A DNA stretch of 11,123 nt, from assembly GCA_049975505.1 (NCBI GenBank), contig JBNGCY010000075.1, forward strand, positions 1 through 11,123. The letters run 5' to 3'. The stretch is from JAIVHC01 sp049975505 (GTDB taxonomy: Bacteria; Desulfobacterota; Desulfuromonadia; Desulfuromonadales; Desulfuromonadaceae). Below, piece by piece: positions 1 through 5,693 of this stretch (its first letter is position 1; the number at the start of each line of letters is the position of its first letter). Both the position numbers and the translations under genes were made by a program. Below the pieces are notes generated by a model. It was not told the origin of the DNA. It made no database searches and saw only the letters and a list, made by a program, of their open reading frames with translations.

Positions 1-1107
1 GTCTATCGCACCTACTATCCCGACCCCCCCGGCGGCCTTCAGGAAGCCATTCGCCAGATATGCCTGGCCCTCAAGCCATACGGCATCAGCAGCACCATCT
101 TCACCCTTTCTCCCCGACCCGTACCCCAGACAATTGTGCGCCCCGAAGCCGGGATTGTACGCTGCCGCTCCTGGGCGTCCCCGGCTTCCTGTGATCTCGG
201 CGGGCCTGCGGCCTTCGCCACCTTCAGGCGCCTCGCCCACGAAGCAGACCTTGTGCACTATTTTTTCCCCTGGCCGTTTGCCGACCTGCTCCACCTCGTT
301 CAACCGCGGGAAAAGCCGGCACTCATGACCTATATCTCCGATATCGTGCGTCAGCAATCCCTCGGACGCATGTATGCTCCTCTCATGCGCCATACCCTGC
401 GCCACATGCACGCCATAGCCGCAAGCTCCCCGGCCTACGCCTGCACCAGTGCGGTCCTCAGCGAGCCCGGCATCGGCGCTAAAACCCGGATCATCCCTCT
501 GGGAATATGTGAGACCAGTTGCCCCTGCGCTTGTGATCCCGACGTATTTGTACGCCTCGGGCTTGATTCACAAAGGCCATATATCCTTTTTCTCGGAGTT
601 TTGCGCTACTACAAAGGACTCCATACCCTGATAGAAGCCGCGCATTCAATAGATTGCCCTGTTGTAATTGCCGGTTCAGGGCCGGAAGAACACCATCTGC
701 GTTCCCTGGCCGCAGCGCAGCGCAGCCCCAACATCATCTTTGCCGGCCAGGTCTCCGATGCGGAAAAACACGCTCTGCTTAAATACTGCACCGCCCTGGT
801 GCTGCCGTCCCATCTGCGCTCCGAAGCCTACGGCATGGTGCTCATCGAAGCTGCCATGTATGCCAGACCCCTGGTTTCATGCGAAATTGGCACCGGCACA
901 TCCTTTATCAATCAGCACAATCGCACCGGTTTTGTAGTCCCTCCCGAATCCCCCCACGAACTTGCTGCAGCCCTCAATGCCCTTGTGCATGATCCGGCGC
1001 GGGCCCGCAGCCTGGGGCGTGCCGCACGCCACCGCTATGAAGAGATGTTCTCCGGCGCCGTTCTCGGTAAGGCCTATGCTGATTTTTTCCGTTCTGCACT
1101 GCAGTGA
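1..1107 (+). CDS. GT4-type glycosyltransferase, 5' end outside window
   Basis: The reading frame is open from the first base, so the gene begins upstream; 368 residues are visible before TGA at 1105-1107. The start of the visible protein (VYRTYYPDPPGG) resembles the N-terminal loop of GT4 retaining glycosyltransferases (TYFPD..GG type), so probably only a few residues are missing. The C-terminal half has the GT-B nucleotide-sugar domain: FLGVLRYYKG near residues 196-205, then VVIAGSGPE, and the EX7E motif at E275 and E283 in SEAYGMVLIEA, followed by SCEIGTGTSFI. GT4 enzymes move a sugar from a nucleotide-sugar to a growing glycan at the cytoplasmic face of the inner membrane, typically in O-antigen, capsule or exopolysaccharide synthesis. 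The acceptor and sugar cannot be read from sequence. The GTG at 136 is internal and is not the start, because homology-like sequence continues upstream of it. Confidence 0.9.
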   Translation, partial: VYRTYYPDPPGGLQEAIRQICLALKPYGISSTIFTLSPRPVPQTIVRPEAGIVRCRSWASPASCDLGGPAAFATFRRLAHEADLVHYFFPWPFADLLHLVQPREKPALMTYISDIVRQQSLGRMYAPLMRHTLRHMHAIAASSPAYACTSAVLSEPGIGAKTRIIPLGICETSCPCACDPDVFVRLGLDSQRPYILFLGVLRYYKGLHTLIEAAHSIDCPVVIAGSGPEEHHLRSLAAAQRSPNIIFAGQVSDAEKHALLKYCTALVLPSHLRSEAYGMVLIEAAMYARPLVSCEIGTGTSFINQHNRTGFVVPPESPHELAAALNALVHDPARARSLGRAARHRYEEMFSGAVLGKAYADFFRSALQ

Positions 1108-1114
1108 AAACAAC

Positions 1115-1183
1115 CGTCATTGCGGGCTCTGACCCGCAATCTCCACTCACACCGCCGTGGGTGGTTCGAAGAGATCCTGAATC
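1115..1183 (+). repeat. Palindromic repeat copy A, right arm cut short
   Basis: This copy begins with CGTCAT, eight bases after the glycosyltransferase stop. It has the left hairpin (stem ATTGCGGG/CCCGCAAT, loop CTCTGA) and the central linker, and stops at GATCCTGAATC, where copy B starts directly. The right hairpin's second arm and the terminal ATGACG are missing, so it is a truncated member of the 84-bp family. Confidence 0.85.
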
Positions 1184-1267
1184 CGTCATTGCGGGCCACG
1201 ACCCGCAATCTCCGCTCACACCGCCGTGGGTGGTTCGGAGAGATCCTGAATCAAGTGCAGGATGACG
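1184..1267 (+). repeat. Palindromic repeat copy B, full 84 bp
   Basis: A full-length copy bounded by CGTCAT and ATGACG. The left hairpin has the invariant ATTGCGGG/CCCGCAAT stem with loop CCACGA. The right hairpin pairs TCCTG with CAGGA, whereas copy C pairs TCCCG with CGGGA. The fourth position has therefore changed on both arms together (C:G to T:A), a compensatory change that argues the hairpin is under selection or is copied as a structure. It leads straight into the 20-bp tandem array. Confidence 0.9.
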
Positions 1268-1480
1268 GCGGTGGTTGCAGGATGACGGNNNNNNNNNNNN
1301 NNNNNNNNNNNNNNNNNNNNNNNNNNNNNNNNNNNNNNNNNNNNNNNNNNNNNNNNNNNNNNNNNNNNNNNNNNNNNNNNNNNNNNNNGGTGGTTGCAGG
1401 ATGACGGTGGTGGTTGCAGGATGACGGTGGTGGTTGCGCAATGCCGCTAGTGGTTCCTAATGACGGAGGTGGCCCATGGT
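1261..1480 (+). repeat. 20-bp tandem repeat (minisatellite) with assembly gap
   Basis: The unit is gatgacggtggtggttgcag. Units are visible at 1261-1280, partly at 1281-1288 and 1389-1399, then at 1400-1419 and 1420-1439, followed by increasingly degraded units to about 1480. The array begins with the terminal CAGGATGACGG of copy B, so it looks like an expansion of the repeat's right end. The 100-N gap lies inside it, so the copy number is unknown. No coding function is apparent. Confidence 0.85.
1289..1388. other. Assembly gap of 100 Ns
   Basis: Exactly 100 Ns are present, the usual placeholder for a gap of unknown length. Both edges are the same 20-bp tandem unit, so the most likely cause is an assembly break across the minisatellite. 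Reading frames crossing it are artefacts. Confidence 0.97.
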
Positions 1481-1504
1481 TGTAACCTGAGCATGAATTA
1501 AACC

Positions 1505-1534
1505 TTGACTTCCCCCCACCGGCTGCAACACAAT
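1505..1534 (+). promoter_or_regulatory. Weak sigma-70-like promoter candidate before the ABC exporter
   Basis: TTGACT at 1505-1510 matches the -35 consensus at five of six positions. CACAAT at 1529-1534 matches the -10 at four of six, with an 18-bp spacer. It lies about 85 bp upstream of the exporter ATG, in the non-repetitive leader (about 1481-1617), where nothing else was recognised. It is a plausible but unproven promoter. Confidence 0.2.
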
Positions 1535-1617
1535 GACCAGCTGTCCGTTAATCGGCACAGGTATAAAAACAGGTACTGTTACACCCAACTGATTGCCTAA
1601 AACAAAGCAGATTACCC

Positions 1618-3282
1618 ATGAAAAACTTCTTCAAACACTGGCGCCCGTATATCACCTACGGTGCATTCTTCAGTATGTTTATCAATTTCCTTCAGTTGAC
1701 TTTTCCTATCTACATGCTGCAGATCTATGATCGTGTTCTTTCAAGCTACAGCATGCCGACATTATACGTTCTCACCCTCGCTGCAATAATATCCCTTATT
1801 GTCATGGCATTGCTCGAATTCGTGCGCTCGCGCCTGCTGGTGCGTTGCGGTGTCGCCATCGATCAGGCTCTGAGTCGCAACGTGCTCGACAATGTAATCA
1901 AACAATCCGCCCTTCTGGGGATGAAACCGGGGCAGGCCACCCTGCGCGATGTCAATCTGGTGCGCAATTTCTTCGGCGGTAACGCCATCTTCACCCTCTT
2001 TGACATCCCTTGGACCCCGATCTTTCTTGCGGTTATCTACTTTCTCCATCCATTACTTGGGATTGTTGCCACCAGCGGCGCTGTCCTTCTCGTAATTCTT
2101 GCCATTATTAATGAAAAGATAACCCGACAGCCCCTCGATGCGGCGAATACCGTCAATGGCTTCTCCATGAAATTTGTGGAAACCGCCCGTCGCAACGCAC
2201 GCACCATCCAATCTATGGGGATGCTCGAAGGGGTGGCCGGACGCTGGGCCGAGTACAACGACACCGTCACCAAGCTCCAGACCCAATCCAGTCGCCGTGC
2301 CGGGCTGGTGCAATCGCTGACCGGTTGGCTGCGCCAGTCCATGCAGGTGTTTATCTACGGCGTGGGTGCCTGGCTTACCCTGAAGGAACAATCAACCGCC
2401 GGGTGTATGATTGCCTCCTCCATCATCATGGGGCGTGCCCTTGCCCCGGTACAGATGGGGATTGGCTCCTGGAAGAGCATGGTGGAAGCACGCGGCGCCT
2501 GGAAGCGTCTTGATGCCCTTCTTGCGCAATCTGAAGAAAAAGAGGGGATGGATCTCCCCGCGCCAAGCGGCAAACTCAGCGCCGAAGGGGTGAGCTTTGC
2601 CATCAGGGATGCCACCATCCTGCGTGGCATCAACTTCTCTCTCGAACCCGGCGAATCCATGGGCCTCATAGGTCCTTCCGGGGCGGGCAAGTCCACCTTG
2701 TGCCGTCTCCTTCTGGGTATCTGGCCTGCCGGAGCCGGAGCGGTACGCCTCGACGGCGCCGATGTCTTTACCTGGGACAAACAGAAGCTCGGCCCCTACA
2801 TCGGTTATCTCCCCCAGGATATTGAGCTCTTTCCTGTCAGTATCGCAGAAAACATTGCGCGCATGGGCGAGGTTGATTCCGATGCGGTTATTGAAGCCGC
2901 CAAACAGGCCGGAGTCCACGAGCTCATCCTCAATTTCCCCAAGGGTTACGACACCCGGATAGGGGAGGGCGGCGTGGTTCTCTCCGGCGGTCAGCGCCAG
3001 CGCATCGGCCTGGCGCGCGCCCTGTACAACAAGCCGAAGCTGGTGATCCTCGACGAGCCCAACTCCAACCTCGACGACGAGGGAGAGCGCGCCCTGGTGG
3101 CCTCGTGGCCCAAACTCAAGGAACAAGGCACCACCCTGGTGGTGGTATCCCACAAGCCTTCGCTCCTCTCCGGGGTGGATAAAATCCTCATGCTCAAGAG
3201 CGGGCAGCAGGTGATGTTCGGCCCGCGTGACGCGGTGTTCAAAAAACTCATGGAGACCAAAAACCAGATGCAGAGCCAGTAA
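1618..3282 (+). CDS. Type I secretion ABC transporter, PrtD family
   Basis: This 554-residue protein is an inner-membrane permease fused to an ATPase, the energising part of a type I secretion system. Residues 1-300 form the transmembrane domain, with hydrophobic segments near 12-37, 46-68, 130-165 and 240-275; the FPIYMLQIYDRV sequence and LLEFVRSRLLVRCG are typical of the PrtD/AprD group. The ATPase domain covers about 318-540: Walker A GPSGAGKST 352-360, Q-loop Q400, signature LSGGQ 455-459, Walker B LVILDE 475-480 with the D-loop NSNLD after it, and H-loop H512. It lacks an N-terminal C39 peptidase or C39-like extension, as expected for PrtD rather than HlyB or bacteriocin exporters. The first ATG is used; no strong Shine-Dalgarno is visible (AAGCAG only). 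The fusion protein follows after 90 bp. The substrate is unknown. Confidence 0.95.
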   Translation: MKNFFKHWRPYITYGAFFSMFINFLQLTFPIYMLQIYDRVLSSYSMPTLYVLTLAAIISLIVMALLEFVRSRLLVRCGVAIDQALSRNVLDNVIKQSALLGMKPGQATLRDVNLVRNFFGGNAIFTLFDIPWTPIFLAVIYFLHPLLGIVATSGAVLLVILAIINEKITRQPLDAANTVNGFSMKFVETARRNARTIQSMGMLEGVAGRWAEYNDTVTKLQTQSSRRAGLVQSLTGWLRQSMQVFIYGVGAWLTLKEQSTAGCMIASSIIMGRALAPVQMGIGSWKSMVEARGAWKRLDALLAQSEEKEGMDLPAPSGKLSAEGVSFAIRDATILRGINFSLEPGESMGLIGPSGAGKSTLCRLLLGIWPAGAGAVRLDGADVFTWDKQKLGPYIGYLPQDIELFPVSIAENIARMGEVDSDAVIEAAKQAGVHELILNFPKGYDTRIGEGGVVLSGGQRQRIGLARALYNKPKLVILDEPNSNLDDEGERALVASWPKLKEQGTTLVVVSHKPSLLSGVDKILMLKSGQQVMFGPRDAVFKKLMETKNQMQSQ

Positions 3283-3320
3283 CCCGCAAAAACCTTTGCT
3301 CCCTTGGTTCTCCCGCACAG

Positions 3321-3349
3321 TTGAGAGACCGCGCTTTTAATACTTCAAT
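3321..3349 (+). promoter_or_regulatory. Very weak promoter candidate between exporter and fusion protein
   Basis: TTGAGA at 3321-3326 and TTCAAT at 3344-3349 are separated by 17 bp in the 90-bp gap before the fusion protein gene. The -10 match is only four of six. Co-transcription with the exporter is the simpler reading. Confidence 0.12.
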
Positions 3350-3372
3350 AGAGTTTGTAAGGTAACAATGCC

Positions 3373-4770
3373 ATGGCAGATATAAAACAGCGCCTGAAAA
3401 ACATATTCTCCCGCAACCGTATAAGCGCCGAAGAATACGCCCAGATCGAAGATGAAAATACCCCCCCGCCCAAACTCAATGTCTCTTTTGCCGACAGTCG
3501 GCGCATCATCATGTGGGGGATGCTTATAATCTTTGTCTTCTTCGGCATCGGCGGTGCGTGGATATCCCTGGCCAAAATCAGCGGTGCAGTGATCGCCTCC
3601 GGCGAGGTGCGGGTTGATACCGAACGCAAAACCGTCCAGCATCTCGAAGGCGGCATCATCAAAGAGATTCATGTGCGCAACGGAGATAAGGTCGAAGTCG
3701 GGCAGCCTCTCATCACCCTCGACAGCTCCAGAGTAACCTCTCAGACCGAGCAGATACAGCTGCGCCTCGCTGCCGCGCGCCTTGCGGATGTGCGCCTCCA
3801 GGCCGAGCGTACCCTCCAGGAATCCGTAGACTGGCCGGACTCTGATCCGAATATCGACAAGAAAAAGTTTAATGAACTGCTGGAGTCTGCTCAGAAGGTG
3901 TTTCAGTCCCGGCGGCAGGCCCTCATCGAGCAGACCTCACTGCTCGAAAAGCAGATTGACCAGCTGCAGCAACAGGATATCAGCCTTGAGGGCCGCATCG
4001 AAGCGGAACAGAAAATCATTGCCGCCCTCAGAGAAGAGCTCGAAGCCAAGCAGGTACTCTACGAGCGCCAGTATATCGACCGAACCCGCATTCTCGAGCT
4101 TCAGCGCAGCATTGCCGAGCGTGAAGGCTCCCTTGCTCAGCTTCACGGCGCCCGCGCCGAGCTGCGTGAACGCATCGCCGAACTCCACCTGCGCATCAGT
4201 GCTCTTAAAAGCGAATACCGCCAGAAGGCCATCGAAGAGCACAACGAAAACCAGCAGCGCCTCTACGATCTGCAGCAGCAGCTCCTGCCGTTGCTCGATG
4301 CAAGCCAGCGTCTCAATATCACCGCACCGGTCGCGGGCGAGGTGATCGCCATGCAGGTCCACTCCATCGGCGGGGTGATAAGACCCGGTGAACCCATCCT
4401 CGATATCGTCCCTGAAGACAGCCCTCTGATTGTGGAATGCAACATCCAGGTCAAGGATATCACCCATGTGCACAAAGGGCAGGAAGCCGATGTCCAGCTC
4501 CTCGCCTTCGAGCAGCGCACCACCCCTAAAATTCACGGCAAGGTGGTATATATCTCCGCCGACCGCATAATGCGTAAAACCCCCTACGGCGAGCAGCCCA
4601 CCTATATTGTCCATGTAGAGCTCAATAAAGAGGAACTCCGCGCCAACGATCTGTATATCAGTGCCGGCATGCCTGCCGCGGTGTTCATAAAAACCGAACC
4701 CCGTACCGTGCTCGACTACCTTATCGAGCCCCTTAAAGAGAACTTCGACCGCGCCTTGCGCGAGATCTGA
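3373..4770 (+). CDS. Type I secretion membrane fusion protein, HlyD/PrtE family
   Basis: This 465-residue periplasmic adaptor would link the ABC exporter to the TolC-type channel. A short cytoplasmic tail (1-44) precedes one membrane segment near 45-66. GEVRVDTERKTVQHLEGGII at 77-96 and DKVEVGQPLITLDS at 105-118 form the first half of the barrel-sandwich (lipoyl-like) domain. A long coiled-coil hairpin rich in Q, E, R and L runs from about 120 to 305. The second half-motif NITAPVAGEVIAMQVHSIGGVI at 315-336 is followed by the C-terminal beta-barrel domain with YISAGMPAAVFIKTEPRTVLDYLIEPL, which is typical of the family. Length is close to the usual 430-480. TAAGG-like TAAGGT at 3358-3363 sits about nine bases before the chosen ATG; an ATG at 3368 is out of frame. 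The next channel gene is separated from it by a repeat cluster. Confidence 0.95.
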   Translation: MADIKQRLKNIFSRNRISAEEYAQIEDENTPPPKLNVSFADSRRIIMWGMLIIFVFFGIGGAWISLAKISGAVIASGEVRVDTERKTVQHLEGGIIKEIHVRNGDKVEVGQPLITLDSSRVTSQTEQIQLRLAAARLADVRLQAERTLQESVDWPDSDPNIDKKKFNELLESAQKVFQSRRQALIEQTSLLEKQIDQLQQQDISLEGRIEAEQKIIAALREELEAKQVLYERQYIDRTRILELQRSIAEREGSLAQLHGARAELRERIAELHLRISALKSEYRQKAIEEHNENQQRLYDLQQQLLPLLDASQRLNITAPVAGEVIAMQVHSIGGVIRPGEPILDIVPEDSPLIVECNIQVKDITHVHKGQEADVQLLAFEQRTTPKIHGKVVYISADRIMRKTPYGEQPTYIVHVELNKEELRANDLYISAGMPAAVFIKTEPRTVLDYLIEPLKENFDRALREI

Positions 4771-4800
4771 TCAGGGGGGGCGCAGCGCCGCCTCTTCCCC

Positions 4801-4884
4801 CGTCATTGCGGGCCCCGACCCGCAATCTCCACTCACACCGCCGTGGGTGGTTCGAAGAGATCCCGGATCAAGTCCGGGATGACG
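4801..4884 (+). repeat. Palindromic repeat copy C, full 84 bp
   Basis: This is the best-preserved copy, starting 31 bp after the fusion protein stop. The left arm at 4801-4829 has stem ATTGCGGG/CCCGCAAT with loop CCCCGA. The right arm at 4857-4884 contains TCCCGGATCAAGTCCGGGA, a perfect 7-bp stem with loop TCAAG. The ends are CGTCAT and ATGACG, a 6-bp terminal inverted repeat. The right arm read on the minus strand has the same CGTCAT...ATCTC frame as the left arm. Confidence 0.92.
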
Positions 4885-4918
4885 AGTCTGGTTGCGTACC
4901 GCCGATAAAAAAAGAGAA

Positions 4919-5002
4919 CGTCATTGCGGGCCCCGACCCGCAATCTCCACTCACACCGCCGTGGGTGATCCAAAGAGATCCTGAATCGAGTCCGGGATGA
5001 CG
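4919..5002 (+). repeat. Palindromic repeat copy D, full 84 bp
   Basis: A full-length copy with the same left hairpin as copy C (loop CCCCGA). The linker has GTGATCCAAAGAG in place of GTGGTTCGAAGAG. The right hairpin is partly decayed (TCCTGAA against TCCGGGA). A spacer with CGATAAAAAAAGAGAA precedes it; a near-identical spacer also precedes the partial copies at 5056 and 5543, so unit and spacer have been copied together. Confidence 0.92.
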
Positions 5003-5084
5003 TGGGGGGAGCGGGATGACGGTGCGGTCCAACGAACGCCGATAAAAAAGAGAACCGTCATTGCGGGCTTGACCCGCAATCTCC
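4989..5084 (+). repeat. Left member of a ~95-bp direct duplication flanking the GIY-YIG gene
   Basis: This segment comprises the end of copy D, the spacer (gcgggatgacggtgcggtcc, then CAACGAACGCCGATAAAAAAG) and the left arm of the interrupted copy E. It is repeated almost exactly at 5478-5572. By eye the differences are a base lost in the G-run, one base lost before CGTCATT, and the hairpin loop (CTTGA here, CCCCGA there). Confidence 0.88.
5043..5080 (-). terminator. Possible terminator-like hairpin plus T-run after the GIY-YIG gene
   Basis: Read on the minus strand, the 8-bp hairpin ATTGCGGG/CCCGCAAT lies just beyond the gene's TAG and is followed by GACGGTTCTCTTTTTTATC. The T-run starts about a dozen bases after the stem, further than in a standard intrinsic terminator, so this is a weak candidate. 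The same arrangement recurs at copy D and at 5543. Confidence 0.25.
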
Positions 5085-5090
5085 GACCCG
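5056..5090 (+). repeat. Left arm of interrupted repeat copy E
   Basis: CGTCAT is followed by the hairpin ATTGCGGG-CTTGA-CCCGCAAT and CTCC, after which the repeat stops and the 3' flank of the GIY-YIG gene begins (gene stop at 5096-5098). The loop is CTTGA, identical to the minus-strand loop of the right arm, so the two flanking arms have matching loops and ends but different stems. Confidence 0.88.
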
Positions 5091-5095
5091 CAACA

Positions 5096-5386
5096 CTATC
5101 CGACCACATCATCCCACAAATCAACCCATCGAGGATTCATGGACTCAACAAGCTCATCTTTCCATGCCCTTTTCCAGTTCTTCAGTTGCTTTTCCCTCTC
5201 AATAGCTACATCCATATCTGCAAATATCTCATAGTAGACCAATTTTTCCACATTGTACTTCTTGGTAAAACCCTCTATATGGTGGTTTTTATGCTGATAG
5301 ATTCTCTGGAGAAGATTTGAGGTGACCCCAATGTAAAGTGTTGAATTGTTTTTGTTTGCCAGTATGTATATAGCAGGTTTTTTCAT
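5096..5386 (-). CDS. Small GIY-YIG nuclease nested in a repeat element
   Basis: This 96-residue protein is a stand-alone GIY-YIG domain of the small UvrC-like group, and probably a DNA endonuclease. The core runs from Y7 in IYILANK, through LYIGVT (Y18, I19, G20), to R28 and H32 in LLQRIYQHK. The conserved helix REKQLKNWKR follows at 64-73 with the likely metal-binding Glu at E65, and the C-terminus has ESMNPRWVDLWDD, also typical. I chose ATG at 5384-5386: the family starts at about this point, and AAGGGAAG lies roughly ten bases upstream. The open frame extends to 5548, but that extension only translates the repeat. The gene is clearly AT-richer than its neighbours (19 G/C of 60 at 5221-5280), a sign of transfer. 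Its biological target is unknown; its position suggests a link to repeat mobility. Confidence 0.9.
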   Translation of the reverse strand: MKKPAIYILANKNNSTLYIGVTSNLLQRIYQHKNHHIEGFTKKYNVEKLVYYEIFADMDVAIEREKQLKNWKRAWKDELVESMNPRWVDLWDDVVG

Positions 5387-5447
5387 GGTTGGCAGACTTC
5401 CCTTGGAGGTAATGTTATTAACAGAATTGATTGTAGCACAAGTACCG

Positions 5448-5491
5448 TCAGCGGTGATTCGAAGAGATCCCGGATCAAGTCCGGGATGACG
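5448..5491 (+). repeat. Right arm of interrupted repeat copy E
   Basis: After about 60 bp of unique sequence upstream of the nuclease ATG, the repeat resumes with GCGGTGATTCGAAGAG and the perfect hairpin TCCCGGATCAAGTCCGGGA, ending ATGACG. Together with the arm at 5056-5084 it would make one whole unit, with most of the linker (ACTCACACCGCCGTGGG in copy C) replaced by the nuclease gene. Confidence 0.88.
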
Positions 5492-5572
5492 TGGGGGGGC
5501 GGGATGACGGTGCGGTCCAACGAACGCCGATAAAAAAGAGAACGTCATTGCGGGCCCCGACCCGCAATCTCC
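5478..5572 (+). repeat. Right member of the ~95-bp direct duplication
   Basis: It is near-identical to 4989-5084 and covers the right end of copy E, the G-run, the GATGACGGTGCGGTCCAACG spacer, the GATAAAAAAGAG stretch and the left arm of copy F. The pair could arise by unequal exchange between tandem units or by duplication accompanying insertion of the nuclease segment. Confidence 0.88.
5543..5572 (+). repeat. Left arm only, repeat copy F
   Basis: CGTCAT plus hairpin ATTGCGGG-CCCCGA-CCCGCAAT and CTCC, after which similarity ends and unique sequence leads to the TolC-like gene. No right arm is found downstream. Confidence 0.85.
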
Positions 5573-5693
5573 GTCCAGAATTATCCCGCAATCGCATATT
5601 CCCCCTTAAAAAAACACCCGCTATCTGCTACCATCCACCATCCTGCTAAGCACACAGTAATCCCCAACCCGACAAACAGAGGCACGAAAGCCA

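Noticed and set aside
1120..1404. Plus-strand open frame in the repeats
   Set aside because: It consists only of translated repeat units and Ns, with no ribosome site or protein-family features.
974..1441. Minus-strand open frame crossing the N gap
   Set aside because: It translates the repeat, the minisatellite and 100 undefined bases; the rest overlaps the glycosyltransferase on the other strand.
1470..1484. Possible sigma-54 promoter TGGCCCATGGTTGTA
   Set aside because: The spacing between GG and the second element is one base short, and the -12 element reads GT instead of GC.
2392..3318. Long 308-codon antisense frame over the ABC exporter
   Set aside because: It is a shadow of the ATPase-coding region caused by codon bias; the plus strand carries all ABC motifs.
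4771..4800. GGGGGGG...CCCC hairpin after the fusion protein gene as a terminator
   Set aside because: Pairing is poor, with a long loop, and no T-run follows.
4806..5320. Two plus-strand open frames (4806-5000 and 4997-5320)
   Set aside because: The first is translated repeat; the second runs antisense through the GIY-YIG gene, whose own frame has clear family motifs.
5387..5548. N-terminal extension of the GIY-YIG protein
   Set aside because: The added residues (HPGLDPGSLR and similar) are the repeat read as protein; the GIY-YIG fold starts at the internal Met at 5386.
1115..5572. CRISPR array
   Set aside because: Units are 84 bp with internal hairpins and related spacers rather than 24-40-bp repeats with unique, equal-length spacers; no cas gene is present.
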